Notes: generated by a model not told the origin, from the sequence alone. A stretch of 64,000 nucleotides of DNA from Pandoraea anhela (GCF_902459655.1 NZ_CABPSB010000003.1:186001-250000), one strand, 5' to 3'; shown: positions 43,990 to 53,822, counted from the stretch's first letter. A program made the numbers and translations.

Positions 43990-45474
43990 ATGACAACGAG
44001 CACGACGAATCTGAATGCGCCGGGCTGGCGCGATCTGTTGAGCGGTAACAACGGCTGGCGGTCGCTGGCGCTGGCCGGAGGTGTGGCGTTGCACGCGACG
44101 AACGTCTATGTGGCGACGACGGTGTTGCCGTCCATCGTCAAAGAGATCGGCGGGCTGGATCTGTATGCATGGAACACCACGTTGTTCGTGGTCGCGTCGA
44201 TTCTGGGTTCGGTGTTCGCGGCGCAACTGCTGTCTTCGCTGGGGCCACGCGTGGCTTATCTCACGGCGCTGGTCGGCTTCAGCGCCGGCACGATGCTGTG
44301 TGCGGCTGCGCCGAACATGCCGTGGATGCTGGCGGGCCGCACCTTGCAAGGTTTCGGCGGGGGCATCCTGCTTGCATTGAGCTACGCGCTGATCCGCATC
44401 GTCTTCGCGCCACCGTTGTGGTCGCGCGCCATGGGACTTGTCTCGGGCATGTGGGGCGTCGCCACGTTATGCGGACCGGCGGTGGGCGGCGTCTTCGCGC
44501 AGTTCGGGCAATGGCGCTGGGCGTTCTGGTCCTTGCTGCCGGTCGTCGTCGGCCTCGGTCTCATCATTCGCGCCCAGGTGAGCGCCGGGCGGACCGTATC
44601 GAGTGCCGACGGCAGCGTCCATGCCAATGACGAAACGCACGCCGTACCCTGGTTCAAGGTGGTGCTGCTGTGTGCATCGGCCGTCGCCATTTCGCTGGGC
44701 GCCGTGGTCGATTCGCATGTTGTCGCTGCCGGGTGGATGCTGCTGGGGCTGCTGCTGGCGTGGTGGCTGGCCCAGCGCGAGCGCAGTGTGCGGCATGCGT
44801 TGCCGCGTCTCATGCCGACGGGCGCGTATTCGTTGCGAACGCGCCTTGGCGGTCTCTACGCCGTGATGAGCCTGCTGGGTCTGGCGATGACGAGCGAGAT
44901 CTACATCCCCTATTTCCTTCAGACGATTCACGGCCAGACGCCTTTCGCCGCCGGTTATCTCGCTGCGCTCATGGCGGCGGGCTGGTCGGTCGGCTCCATG
45001 ACGAGCGCCGGCCGACAGGGGGAGGCGGCGCAGCGTCGGGTGCGCCTCGGTCCAGTCATCGTCACGATCGGCATGTTCGCGCTCGCCGGGTTGTTGCCGC
45101 AGGCGTCGCTTTTCGCGAGTGTGTCGGGTGTCGTGAGTTTGTGCGTCGCGCTGTTTGGCGTGGGCGTCGGCGTGGGCATCGGCTGGCCGCATTTGCTCAC
45201 GCAGGCGATGACGGCGGCGCGCCCGGGCGAAGCGGGGCTGGCGTCGGCGTCGATCACGACGGTGCAACTGTATTCGATGGCGCTCGGCTCGGCGCTGGCC
45301 GGGCTGGTCGCGAATTCTGCCGGGCTGGCGGACGGCGGGCTGGCGCAAGTGCAGCGCGCGTCGGTCTGGCTGTTCACGATGTTTGCCCTGGCACCCGCAG
45401 GCGCGAGCGTCATCATCCTGCGCGGCAGGGTCGCCGCGTCTGTCGCAAAGCCGGAAGGACAGGAGGCGTCATGA
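43990..45474 (+). CDS. MFS efflux transporter (DHA2-like)
   Basis: The 494-residue membrane protein has 12-14 helices, with ALAGGVALHATNVYVATTVL in helix 1, AAQLLSSLGPRVAYL between helices 2 and 3, AGRTLQGFGGGILLALSYAL in helix 4 (motif B Arg) and SGMWGVATLCGPAVGGVF in helix 5 (motif C), typical of drug:H+ antiporters. Its stop overlaps the start of the LysR gene by 4 bp (ATGA). Divergent from a Cys-rich regulator. Confidence 0.85.
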   Translation: MTTSTTNLNAPGWRDLLSGNNGWRSLALAGGVALHATNVYVATTVLPSIVKEIGGLDLYAWNTTLFVVASILGSVFAAQLLSSLGPRVAYLTALVGFSAGTMLCAAAPNMPWMLAGRTLQGFGGGILLALSYALIRIVFAPPLWSRAMGLVSGMWGVATLCGPAVGGVFAQFGQWRWAFWSLLPVVVGLGLIIRAQVSAGRTVSSADGSVHANDETHAVPWFKVVLLCASAVAISLGAVVDSHVVAAGWMLLGLLLAWWLAQRERSVRHALPRLMPTGAYSLRTRLGGLYAVMSLLGLAMTSEIYIPYFLQTIHGQTPFAAGYLAALMAAGWSVGSMTSAGRQGEAAQRRVRLGPVIVTIGMFALAGLLPQASLFASVSGVVSLCVALFGVGVGVGIGWPHLLTQAMTAARPGEAGLASASITTVQLYSMALGSALAGLVANSAGLADGGLAQVQRASVWLFTMFALAPAGASVIILRGRVAASVAKPEGQEAS

Positions 45475-46679
45475 TCGATCGCATCACTGCCATGCGTACC
45501 TTTGTGCGCGTGGCCGAAGTCGGCAGTTTCACGAAGGCGGCGCTGTCGCTGGATATTCCGCGCGCCACCGCGACCACGCAAATTCAGCATCTGGAGCGCT
45601 GGTTCGGCGTGGCGCTCTTCACGCGCTCCACGCGACGTGTCGCGCTCACGATGGAAGGCGCGGCATATTACGAACGCTGCTCGGCCATTCTCGCGGATGT
45701 CGAAGAAGTCGAGTCGGGCCTGTTCGGTGCGCAGGCGCAACTGCGCGGACGCCTCGCCGTCGTCCTGCCGCCGGTCATCGCGCGCGAGGTCGTCATGCCG
45801 TCGCTTGCCGAGTTTCAGGCGCGCTATCCGGGATTGGAAATCGCGCTGGACGCGACGCCGGCGCACGGCGACTGGCGGGGGGACGGCGTGGATTGCGGCG
45901 TGGTGCTCGGGGAGTTGCCCGACTCACGTCTGGTGGCGCGCCACCTCGGCGATCTGCCGCGTGTCACGTGTGCGAGCCGCCGTTATCTCGAATCGCACGG
46001 CACCCCCGGCGATCTCGACGATATCGCCACGCACACCTCGGTGAAATGGCTGTCGGCGCCCGCAGAGTCGCTGGCGTCGTCGGGGGCGTCCGCTTCGTCG
46101 TCCGGCAGCGAAGGCGTTGCAATGCCCGCACGCTGCGGCGATCTCACGCTGGTCGTCGGTGGCAAGGCGACTTGCGTGCGCACGCGAGGCCAATTGCATG
46201 TCGGGGATGAAGCTGCGTATCTTTCGGCGGGGCTGGAAGGTCTCGGGCTGATTCAGCCCACGTTGCTTGCGGCAGCGCCTTACCTGGCGTCGGGGCGTCT
46301 GGTGCCGGTGCTGCCGAAGTGTCCGCCGCCGTCGTTACGTCTGTCGGTGGCGTATCCGGCGCAAAAGCGTGTGTCGCCGCGTGTGCGAGCGTTCGTCGAC
46401 TGGCTCGCGCTGATCTGCGAGCCGCTGGGCAGTACGCCACCCGGCGTGGCAACGCAGACTCCCGGCGGGGCGGCGCCTCAAGCGACGGACGATGGCGGGC
46501 GCGGTGGGGGGATGCCCGCCGACGCCGCCGCACACACGGTGGCGCATGCACATTCCGAGTATTCCGGGCATTCCGGGCATTCCGGGGGCGCGGCACCCCC
46601 TTCGCGTTATGCCCCGCTGCCGGTCTTGCCCGACGGCGGGCCGTCGAGTGCGCGTCGTTCGTTCACGCTGCCGGCATAG
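45471..46679 (+). CDS. LysR-family regulator with long low-complexity C-terminal tail
   Basis: The first about 315 residues are a LysR protein: HTH MRTFVRVAEVGSFTKAALSL / IPRATATTQIQHLERWFGVA, then an effector domain (LRGRLAVVLPPVIAREVVMP, GVDCGVVLGELPDSRLVAR). A Ser/Ala insertion (ASSGASASSSGSEG) lies at about 204-217, in the effector domain. After LALICEPLG about 85 further residues follow, rich in Gly, Ala, Pro, His and Ser, partly coded by four 9-bp repeats; this makes it 402 residues against the usual 300. Its last 73 bp overlap the 3' end of the diguanylate cyclase gene on the other strand. Translationally coupled to the MFS gene. Confidence 0.84.
   Translation: MIDRITAMRTFVRVAEVGSFTKAALSLDIPRATATTQIQHLERWFGVALFTRSTRRVALTMEGAAYYERCSAILADVEEVESGLFGAQAQLRGRLAVVLPPVIAREVVMPSLAEFQARYPGLEIALDATPAHGDWRGDGVDCGVVLGELPDSRLVARHLGDLPRVTCASRRYLESHGTPGDLDDIATHTSVKWLSAPAESLASSGASASSSGSEGVAMPARCGDLTLVVGGKATCVRTRGQLHVGDEAAYLSAGLEGLGLIQPTLLAAAPYLASGRLVPVLPKCPPPSLRLSVAYPAQKRVSPRVRAFVDWLALICEPLGSTPPGVATQTPGGAAPQATDDGGRGGGMPADAAAHTVAHAHSEYSGHSGHSGGAAPPSRYAPLPVLPDGGPSSARRSFTLPA
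46552..46587. repeat. Four-copy 9-bp tandem repeat inside the LysR gene
   Basis: ATTCCGAGT, ATTCCGGGC, ATTCCGGGC and ATTCCGGGG lie head to tail at 46552-46587 and encode the YSGHSGHSGG part of the LysR tail. Confidence 0.8.
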
Positions 46680-48181
46680 TGATTGCGCTTTTCTTCATAC
46701 ATCAGCAAGTCGGCGCGCTGAATCGTGGCTTCGAGCCGCTCGCCGGCTTCGCACGTCGCCATCCCCATCGAGAACGACAGCGGCGTACCGGGATAGAACG
46801 AGTTGTTCAACTCCACCAACTGACGAATGCTCTCGATGACAGCGGCGCCGCCGGTGGCATCGGTGGACGGCAGTAGCAGCGCGAACTCGTCGCCGCCGAT
46901 GCGCGCTGCGATCTGCGGCGCTACGACGGCCTTGCTCAGCACCTCGCCTGCGCGGCGCAGCAGGGCGTCGCCCGCGGCGTGACCGAGCTGGTCGTTGACG
47001 GTCTTGAGCCTGTTCAGATCCGCCACGACCACCGTCACCGGGTACGGCCCCTTGCGTTCGAGCCGGTTGAGTTCGTCCACGTAGAACGACCGGTTGCGCA
47101 GCTTGGTGAGCACGTCGTGCTTGCCGAGGAATTCGAGGTACGACTCGGCTTTCTTGCGTGCGGTGATGTCCGTGAGCGCGACCAGCACCAGATCCCAGCG
47201 CGCTTCGTGACCCGGCAGCACGGCGAATTGCAGATGGACGTTGATTTCGTTGCCGTCGAGCGCGTAGTTGACGACCTCGCGCTGCTGGAAGAGCTTGTTC
47301 TCCCACAAGTCGATCAATTGTTCGCGGAAGTTGTGACGCATGTCGTCGCGAAAGACCTCGGGCAGGCGGCCGAGCAGCGTGGCCTTGTCGGGGGCGACGA
47401 ACATCGCGAGCGTGTGACGGTTCACGTCGAGCACATCGATTTCCTGCATGCAGCGCTCGACGAACTCCGGATGCACATCGGTGAATGTGCGGAAGTCGGA
47501 GATGCCGCGCGCGCGGGCGTCGTCCAGCAGCAACTTGATCGCGCTGAAATCTTCGACCCACAGGGAGACCGGCGAATACTCGAAGAGGCCCCGGGCGTAC
47601 TGCTCGCCCATCGTGACGCGCTCGCGCGCGTGCTCCAGTTCCGTGACGTTCTCTAGCGCGATCAGCACACGGTCGAGCGACGCTTCGTGGCCGGGCAGGA
47701 CCGAGCCGTTGAGCAGCACGTCCAGACGCCGGCCGTCGAGCGTGTAGTTGACGGTCTTGCTCGTGAAATGCGTCTTGCCGTCCCAAAGTTGGCAAAGCTC
47801 TTCGATGTGCGTCTTGAGCATGTCGTCGCGGAACACGCGCGGCAGGTTCGCCACGAGTTCGTCGAGCGAGGGGGCGTTGAACATCGTGAGCGTACGGCGA
47901 TTGACCTTGATGACGCGAATGCGTTGCGAGCACAGCGAGACCTGTGCCGGCTCGGCCTTGAAGTAGGCGCGCAGATCGCGCACGCCCAGCGCGCGCCATT
48001 CGTCGAACAACTGCTTCACGCCGCTGAAGTCTTCCAGCCAGAGGGAGACCGGCGCGAGGTCGAACATCAGGGCGTCATCGGTGGAGGCGGTGTCGCCGGT
48101 GCATGGCGATTGTTGCGATTGTTGCGATTGCGGCGATTGCGGTGGTTGGGGAGAGGCGGGTACGGCGGGCATGGCGTCCAT
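46607..48181 (-). CDS. Diguanylate cyclase with two duplicated PAS-like units
   Basis: The 524-residue protein makes c-di-GMP. A Gln/Ser-rich lead precedes two tandem copies of one sensory unit: about 43-180 (SLWLEDFSGVKQLFDEW, LPRVFRDDM, VNYTLDGRRL, LPGHEASLDRVLIALENVTE) and about 203-340 (SLWVEDFSAIKLLLDDA, LPEVFRDDM, VNYALDGNEI, LPGHEARWDLVLVALTDITA). The GGDEF domain follows, with the active site RIGGDEF at 427-433. No RxxD inhibitory site is seen at the usual place before GGDEF. It has no membrane segment, so it senses cytoplasmic cues. The 3' end overlaps the LysR tail gene. Confidence 0.9.
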   Translation of the reverse strand: MDAMPAVPASPQPPQSPQSQQSQQSPCTGDTASTDDALMFDLAPVSLWLEDFSGVKQLFDEWRALGVRDLRAYFKAEPAQVSLCSQRIRVIKVNRRTLTMFNAPSLDELVANLPRVFRDDMLKTHIEELCQLWDGKTHFTSKTVNYTLDGRRLDVLLNGSVLPGHEASLDRVLIALENVTELEHARERVTMGEQYARGLFEYSPVSLWVEDFSAIKLLLDDARARGISDFRTFTDVHPEFVERCMQEIDVLDVNRHTLAMFVAPDKATLLGRLPEVFRDDMRHNFREQLIDLWENKLFQQREVVNYALDGNEINVHLQFAVLPGHEARWDLVLVALTDITARKKAESYLEFLGKHDVLTKLRNRSFYVDELNRLERKGPYPVTVVVADLNRLKTVNDQLGHAAGDALLRRAGEVLSKAVVAPQIAARIGGDEFALLLPSTDATGGAAVIESIRQLVELNNSFYPGTPLSFSMGMATCEAGERLEATIQRADLLMYEEKRNHYAGSVNERRALDGPPSGKTGSGA

Positions 48182-48256
48182 ATCGGCACCTGGTCTGGTT
48201 CTGGTTTTCGCCCGCCATTCTACGGTGAAATCTGCTTCATTCAGCAGTGAATCGAT

Positions 48257-48721
48257 TTACAACAGGGGCGCCCCCGTATCGCGTTTGACTTCGCGCAAAG
48301 AGAGCATCGACTCGATCGCCGTCACGCCCGGCAGGGCGCGCAGCACATCGCGCGTGAAACTGCCGTAATCGTCGAGATCCGTGGCGACGACACCGAGAAG
48401 GTAGTCCGCACTGCCCGAAATGTTGTGACAAGAGACGATGCGGTCGATCGCCTGCACCTCCCGCTCGAATTGCTCGGACAGCGCACGGTCGTGCACGGCG
48501 AAGCGCACGTGCACGAATGCCGTGACGCCGAGGCCGAGCGCGCGGTGCGAGAGTTCGGCGCGGTAGCCGGTGATATAGCCCTCGGCCTCGAGGCGCTTGA
48601 GGCGTCGGGCACACGGCGTCTCGGAGAGTGACACGCGTTCGGCGAGCCGGGCGTTGGAGATGCGGCCGTCGCGTTGCACGATGGCCAGAATCGCCCGATC
48701 GATGGCGTCGAGTTCATTCAT
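48257..48721 (-). CDS. Lrp/AsnC-family regulator
   Basis: The 154-residue protein has HTH MNELDAIDRAILAIVQRDGR / LAERVSLSETPCARRLKRLE and the RAM domain (GLGVTAFVHVRFAVHDRALS, IVSCHNISGSADYLLGVVAT, LPGVTAIESMLSLREV). It is divergent from a LysE-family exporter gene, the usual partner for amino-acid-responsive control. Confidence 0.9.
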   Translation of the reverse strand: MNELDAIDRAILAIVQRDGRISNARLAERVSLSETPCARRLKRLEAEGYITGYRAELSHRALGLGVTAFVHVRFAVHDRALSEQFEREVQAIDRIVSCHNISGSADYLLGVVATDLDDYGSFTRDVLRALPGVTAIESMLSLREVKRDTGAPLL

Positions 48722-48989
48722 TGTGGGTGTCCCGCTACAAAATCTGCTGCAAAGATGGCATTCCACCACGATATGACGCTTACGGAAAGTGTTTCCCTCA
48801 TCCGTTCGTCCTAATCCGACTGGCGATCCACGTCATGTCGTATTGGCGGTTTTCTTATGGATGACAATTTATCGGGTGGAATAAACCAAAAAATTCGCTT
48901 TATATGGGTGGAAAACGCCATGTATCTCTCATCGAATGGCGAGATCATAAAGCTCGTTTTCATTGCGTTACATCCTTTGGGGAAAAGTC

Positions 48990-49619
48990 ATGGTCTCGCT
49001 GCAATTGCTCACGGTTTTCATTGGCGCGCTGGTGGTCGTCTACGCATTGCCGGGGCCCGATATGGCGGTCGTGATGCAAACGAGCATGATGCGGGGCACA
49101 CGCCACGGTCTGGCGACGGCCGCCGGTCTGGCGCTGGCGCGCGCTGCGCACGTGACGCTGTCGGCCTGCGGTGTGGCGGCGCTGTTGCGCGCGGCGCCCT
49201 GGCTCTTCGAGACGGTGCGCATCGTCGGCGCGATTTACCTGGCGTGGGTGGCGATTCAGATCTGGCGCTCGCCGGCGTTCGGCATGGATGTGGCATCGGC
49301 GACGAAAGACACGGCGCCGCCGCTCTCTTACGCCTTCCGTCGGGGCGTGCTGTCCAGCGTACTGAATCCGAAGGCGCTGCTGTTTTGTTCGGTGCTGCTG
49401 CCGCAGTTCGTGCGTCCGGAAGCGGGGCCGGTGTGGACGCAGGTGCTCGAACTCGGTGTGCTGTTGCTGGTCGTCGGCGCGATCTTCGACGTGACGCTCA
49501 CGTTCGGCGCGGCGCGCATCGCGCGCTGGTTGCGCAATCGCCCGCTTGCCCAAAAAGTACAACGCTGGTCGTTCGGCGCGGCGCTCATGGCCTTTGCCGT
49601 GCGACTGTCGCTCGATTGA
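48990..49619 (+). CDS. LysE/RhtB-family amino-acid exporter
   Basis: The 209-residue inner-membrane protein has six helices with the LysE pattern: YALPGPDMAVVMQTSMMRGT, GLATAAGLALARAAHVTLSA, VGAIYLAWVAIQIW and RRGVLSSVLNPKALLFCSVL. The ATG at 48990 follows GGGGAAAAGTC. Probably induced by the divergent Lrp-type regulator when an amino acid accumulates. Confidence 0.9.
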   Translation: MVSLQLLTVFIGALVVVYALPGPDMAVVMQTSMMRGTRHGLATAAGLALARAAHVTLSACGVAALLRAAPWLFETVRIVGAIYLAWVAIQIWRSPAFGMDVASATKDTAPPLSYAFRRGVLSSVLNPKALLFCSVLLPQFVRPEAGPVWTQVLELGVLLLVVGAIFDVTLTFGAARIARWLRNRPLAQKVQRWSFGAALMAFAVRLSLD

Positions 49620-49703
49620 AAAGCCGGGCACAATCGCTTTCACCGATATCCCTATCCGGCGATTGCACCAAATGCGTGCATTTCGCTGCGACACCGCAAA
49701 TCA

Positions 49704-49726
49704 GGGTGCGACACAACGTCGCACCC
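49704..49726. promoter_or_regulatory. RegA/RegR-like palindrome 1
   Basis: GGGTGCGAC and GTCGCACCC around ACAAC. The core GCGACACAACGTCGC agrees at 13 of 15 positions with the RegR box as I remember it (GNGRCRTTNNGNCGC), the target of redox-sensing RegA/PrrA/RoxR regulators. Confidence 0.5.
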
Positions 49727-49827
49727 CTTGAATTCAGAGAACCTTCCCGAATTGCTGCATTGCACAGCGTTTACCGCGAAACAGGTGCCGATCTGCTTGG
49801 AAAACGTCGCGCGCGTACGCGTGAGGG

Positions 49828-49850
49828 CTGCGCGACACTTTGTCGCGCAG
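49828..49850. promoter_or_regulatory. RegA/RegR-like palindrome 2
   Basis: CTGCGCGAC and GTCGCGCAG around ACTTT. The core GCGACACTTTGTCGC agrees with the remembered RegR consensus at 14 of 15 positions. It lies about 280 bp before cyoA. Confidence 0.55.
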
Positions 49851-50130
49851 GTGGGTGTGCGATGTCCGGCCTAATTAAACTTCGGCATAATGCCGCACCG
49901 TGATGGAAGTAAAAGACAAGAAGTCGGACAGTGACTTGAGGTCTGAGGGCGGCAACATGCCCCGGTTCCCGTCTTTTCGATGACACAGTCGTCGTAGTTC
50001 GACCGGTGCAATACCGGCGTGACGACTGCTCCCGTCCCACCTTAACCCTTGCCAACCTCCTGCGACCCTGCATCAGGCCGGTAAGCCCGTGTTGCGCCGT
50101 TCGGTGGCCAACTCAACCCTGTCGTGTGAC

Positions 50131-51198
50131 ATGAAGAAACACAGAAACCCGCGATTGTTTAGGCTGCTCGCCTTGTGCTCGCCGCTGCTTTTGGCAGGCT
50201 GCGACATGACGCTGCTCGACCCTAAGGGGCAGATCGGAATCGAGAACAAGAACCTGATCCTCACGGCCACCTGGCTGATGCTGATCGTGGTGATTCCGGT
50301 CATTCTGATGACGCTGTGGTTCGCGTGGAAGTACCGCGCATCCAACAAGTCGGCGCGCTATGAGCCGAATTGGTCGCACTCGACGGCCATTGAGGTCGTG
50401 GTCTGGCTCGTGCCGATCATCATCATTGCGATCCTCGCGCGCATCACCTGGGTCTCCACTCACGAACTCGATCCCTACAAGCCGCTGGAAAGCGACGTGA
50501 AGCCGATCACCGTGGAAGTGGTGGCGTTGAACTACAAGTGGTTGTTCATCTACCCGGAACAGGGCATTGCGTCGATCAACGAACTGGCCGTTCCTGTCGA
50601 TGTCCCGGTGAATTTCAAGATCACCTCGGAATCGATCATGAACTCGTTCTTCATTCCGCAATTGGGTAGCCAGGTCTACTCGATGGCCGGCATGGAAACG
50701 AAGCTGCACCTGATCGCCAACCACGTCGGCGCGTACGACGGCATTTCGGCGAACTACAGCGGCGGCGGCTTCTCGGGCATGCGCTTCAAGACGCTGGCGA
50801 TGACCGACGGCGACTTCCAGCAATGGGTGACGAAGGTGCGCGAGTCGAAGAAGGTGCTCGACAAGAACGCCTACGCTTCGCTGGTGCCGATGAGCGAGAA
50901 CGCGCCTGTCACGTATTACAGCTCGGTCGACGCGAACATGTTCCAGTCGATCGTGCACGCCCCGATGGCATCGGGCATGGCGCAGCAGCACGAGGGCCAT
51001 GAGAACCACGGTGCCATGGACATGAAGGGCGCGGACATGAAGATGGAAATGAAGATGGATACGAAGGGTGCGGGCACCGACGCCGCGACGGCTCCGGCCG
51101 CCGCCGCCAACGTGCAAGGCCAGTCGATGACCATGGCCATGGACGCCGGCGCGCATGCGATGCATGCCGGTACGGCTGCGCACGCGCATAAGGAGTAA
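50131..51198 (+). CDS. cyoA: Cytochrome bo3 quinol oxidase subunit II
   Basis: The 355-residue membrane lipoprotein has lipobox LLAGC with Cys24, two transmembrane helices (ATWLMLIVVIPVILMTLWFA, TAIEVVVWLVPIIIIAILAR) and a periplasmic cupredoxin domain (YKWLFIYPEQGIASINELAV, NSFFIPQLGSQVYSMAGMET). It lacks the copper-A cysteines, as quinol oxidases do. The last about 65 residues are an unusual Met/His-rich tail (HEGHENHGAMDMKG, MEMKMDTKG, AMDAGAHAMHAG, HAHKE) absent from E. coli CyoA. First gene of cyoABCD. Confidence 0.92.
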   Translation: MKKHRNPRLFRLLALCSPLLLAGCDMTLLDPKGQIGIENKNLILTATWLMLIVVIPVILMTLWFAWKYRASNKSARYEPNWSHSTAIEVVVWLVPIIIIAILARITWVSTHELDPYKPLESDVKPITVEVVALNYKWLFIYPEQGIASINELAVPVDVPVNFKITSESIMNSFFIPQLGSQVYSMAGMETKLHLIANHVGAYDGISANYSGGGFSGMRFKTLAMTDGDFQQWVTKVRESKKVLDKNAYASLVPMSENAPVTYYSSVDANMFQSIVHAPMASGMAQQHEGHENHGAMDMKGADMKMEMKMDTKGAGTDAATAPAAAANVQGQSMTMAMDAGAHAMHAGTAAHAHKE

Positions 51199-51204
51199 AC
51201 AACA

Positions 51205-53193
51205 ATGTCAGCACTGTTTGGCAAACTGACTCTCGAAGCCATCCCGTACCACGAGCCGATCATCGTCGGCGCGGTCGGCATGATGGTGCTGGGCGGGCTG
51301 GGCATCATTGCTCTGCTCACCTACTTCGGCAAGTGGAAGTATCTGTGGAACGAGTGGGTGACGTCGGTCGATCACAAGAAGATCGGCGTGATGTACGTGC
51401 TCGTGGCGCTCGTCATGCTGCTGCGCGGCTTTGCCGACGCCATGATGATGCGTACTCAGCTGGCGCTTGCCCACAACTCGGGCGGCATTCTCCCGCCGGA
51501 TCACTACGACCAGATCTTCACCGCGCACGGCGTGATCATGATCTTCTTCGTGGCGATGCCGTTCATGACGGGCCTGGTGAACCTCGTGGTGCCGCTGCAA
51601 ATCGGCGCACGCGACGTGGCGTTCCCGTTCCTGAACACGTTGTCGTTCTGGCTGTTCGTGGCCGGCGCCGCGCTGGTGAACCTGTCGCTGGGCGTGGGTG
51701 AATTCGCACGCACGGGCTGGCTGGCTTACCCGCCGCTCTCGGGCATTCAGTACAGTCCGGGCGTGGGGGTGGATTACTACATCTGGGCCTTGCAGATTTC
51801 GGGTCTGGGGACGTTGCTCACCGGTGTGAACTTCGTCGTCACGATTCTGAAGATGCGCGCACCGGGCATGAACCTGATGAAGATGCCGATCTTCACCTGG
51901 ACGTCCCTGTGCACGATGGTGCTGGTGTGCGCGGCCTTCCCGGTCCTGACCGTGACGCTGGCGCTGCTCTCGCTGGATCGCTACCTCGACTTCCATTTCT
52001 TCACGAATGAGTTGGGCGGCAATCCGATGATGTACATCAACCTGATCTGGATCTGGGGACACCCTGAGGTGTACATCCTGATTCTGCCGGCGTTCGGTAT
52101 CTTCTCGGAAATCATCTCGACGTTCTCCGGCAAGAAGCTGTTCGGCTACAAGTCGATGGTGTACGCCACGGCGGCGATCATGGTGCTGTCGTTCCTCGTG
52201 TGGGCGCACCACTTCTTCACGATGGGCTCGGGTGCCAGCGTGAACGCCTTCTTCGGTATCGCGACGATGATCATCTCGATTCCGACCGGCGTGAAGATCT
52301 TCAACTGGCTGTTCACGATGTACCGTGGTCGCGTGCAGATGACCACGCCGGTGCTGTGGACGCTGGGCTTCATCGTCACGTTCGTGATCGGTGGTATGAC
52401 CGGCGTGCTGCTGGCCGTGCCGGGCGCGGACTTCGTGCTGCACAACTCGCTGTTCCTGATCGCTCACTTCCACAACGTGATCATCGGTGGCGTGCTGTTC
52501 GGTTACATCGCCGGTATGAACTACTGGTTCCCGAAGGCTTTCGGCTTCAAGCTGGATGAGCGTCTGGGCAAGGCGAGTTTCTGGTGCTGGCTGATCGGCT
52601 TCTACCTCGCGTTCATGCCGCTGTACGTGCTGGGCCTGATGGGCATGACCCGTCGTCTGAACCACTACAGCAATCCGGAGTGGCAACCCTGGCTGATCGC
52701 CGCGCTGATCGGTGCGTTGTTCATCGCTGCCGGTATCGGCTTCCAGGTGCTGCAACTGGTCGTGTCGATCAAGAACCGCAAGGCGCTGGCCGACACCACG
52801 GGCGATCCCTGGAACGGCCGTACGCTGGAGTGGATGACGTCGTCGCCGCCGCAGTTCTACAACTTTGCCGAGGAGCCGCGCGTGCATGACATCGACGAGC
52901 TGGCCTATCGCAAGGAACACGGCATCAAGAGCGATCTGAAGACGAGCTACGCCCCGATCCATATGCCGAAGAACACCGGCGCCGGTTTCATCATCAGTGC
53001 TTTCTCGCTGGTGTTCGGTTTCGCCGCGATCTGGCACATCTGGTGGCTCGCCATCGTCGGCTTCGTGGGCATGATCGTGACGTTCATCTGCCGCAGCAAC
53101 AACGATTCGATCGACTACTACGTGCAGTCGCCGGAAGTGGTGGCCATTGAATCGGCCCACCATCAGGCACTGGCCGCAGCAGCAAAGGCTTAA
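51205..53193 (+). CDS. cyoB: Cytochrome bo3 quinol oxidase subunit I
   Basis: The 662-residue catalytic subunit reduces oxygen to water and pumps protons. The heme and copper ligands are visible: the first heme-b His region in [17 protein letters not shown], the cross-linked His-Tyr in [15 protein letters not shown], the copper-B His pair in [11 protein letters not shown] and the heme ligands in [11 protein letters not shown]. Fifteen helices are expected. Six bp after cyoA. Confidence 0.96.
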   Translation: MSALFGKLTLEAIPYHEPIIVGAVGMMVLGGLGIIALLTYFGKWKYLWNEWVTSVDHKKIGVMYVLVALVMLLRGFADAMMMRTQLALAHNSGGILPPDHYDQIFTAHGVIMIFFVAMPFMTGLVNLVVPLQIGARDVAFPFLNTLSFWLFVAGAALVNLSLGVGEFARTGWLAYPPLSGIQYSPGVGVDYYIWALQISGLGTLLTGVNFVVTILKMRAPGMNLMKMPIFTWTSLCTMVLVCAAFPVLTVTLALLSLDRYLDFHFFTNELGGNPMMYINLIWIWGHPEVYILILPAFGIFSEIISTFSGKKLFGYKSMVYATAAIMVLSFLVWAHHFFTMGSGASVNAFFGIATMIISIPTGVKIFNWLFTMYRGRVQMTTPVLWTLGFIVTFVIGGMTGVLLAVPGADFVLHNSLFLIAHFHNVIIGGVLFGYIAGMNYWFPKAFGFKLDERLGKASFWCWLIGFYLAFMPLYVLGLMGMTRRLNHYSNPEWQPWLIAALIGALFIAAGIGFQVLQLVVSIKNRKALADTTGDPWNGRTLEWMTSSPPQFYNFAEEPRVHDIDELAYRKEHGIKSDLKTSYAPIHMPKNTGAGFIISAFSLVFGFAAIWHIWWLAIVGFVGMIVTFICRSNNDSIDYYVQSPEVVAIESAHHQALAAAAKA

Positions 53194-53195
53194 TC

Positions 53196-53822
53196 ATGAC
53201 GAGCGAAGTTCTCAAACACACGGGCGCGCATGCCGATGCGCATGCGCATGACCACGCGCACCACGACACCGGGGGCAACACGATCTTCGGTTTCTGGGTG
53301 TACCTGATGACCGACCTGGTGCTGTTCGCCAGCTTGTTCGCCACGTTCGCCGTACTGCGTGACGCCACGGCGGGCGGCCCCACGGGCAAGGAACTGTTCG
53401 ACCTGAAGTTCGTGCTGGTCGAAACGTTCATCCTGCTGTTCTCGTCGATCACCTATGGCTTCGCCATGATCGGCCTGCATAACGGCAAGAAGGGTGCCGT
53501 GATGGGCTGGTTGGCCGTCACCTGGATTCTGGGTGCCGCGTTTATCGCGATGGAACTGTACGAATTCCACCACCTGATCCTCGAAGGCGCAGGTCCGAAC
53601 CGTAGCGGCTTCCTGTCGTCGTTCTTCGCACTGGTGGCAACCCACGGTCTGCACGTGGCCTCGGGCCTGCTGTGGATGGCCGTGCTGATGTTCCAGATTG
53701 CCAAGAAGGGCCTCACCTCGACCAACACCACGCGCCTGCAATGCCTCTCGCTGTTCTGGCACTTCCTGGACGTGGTCTGGATCGGCGTCTTCACGGTCGT
53801 GTACCTGATGGGAGCGATGTAA
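53196..53822 (+). CDS. cyoC: Cytochrome bo3 quinol oxidase subunit III
   Basis: The 208-residue membrane subunit has five helices: [79 protein letters not shown] and [20 protein letters not shown], the family pattern. A His-rich lead ([17 protein letters not shown]) precedes helix 1. Two bp after cyoB. Confidence 0.95.
   Translation: MTSEVLKHTGAHADAHAHDHAHHDTGGNTIFGFWVYLMTDLVLFASLFATFAVLRDATAGGPTGKELFDLKFVLVETFILLFSSITYGFAMIGLHNGKKGAVMGWLAVTWILGAAFIAMELYEFHHLILEGAGPNRSGFLSSFFALVATHGLHVASGLLWMAVLMFQIAKKGLTSTNTTRLQCLSLFWHFLDVVWIGVFTVVYLMGAM

Larger units (their letters stand above)
49620..50130. other. Regulatory region upstream of cyoABCD
   Basis: About 510 bp without a gene. It contains two perfect 9-bp-arm palindromes of the GCGACA...GTCGC type at 49704-49726 and 49828-49850 (annotated separately), a further TGCGACAC half-site at 49687-49694, and the presumed oxidase promoter. 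Confidence 0.6.

Noticed and set aside
51208-53163. 651-codon minus-strand open frame opposite cyoB
   Set aside because: Histidine- and arginine-rich shadow; cyoB is unambiguous.
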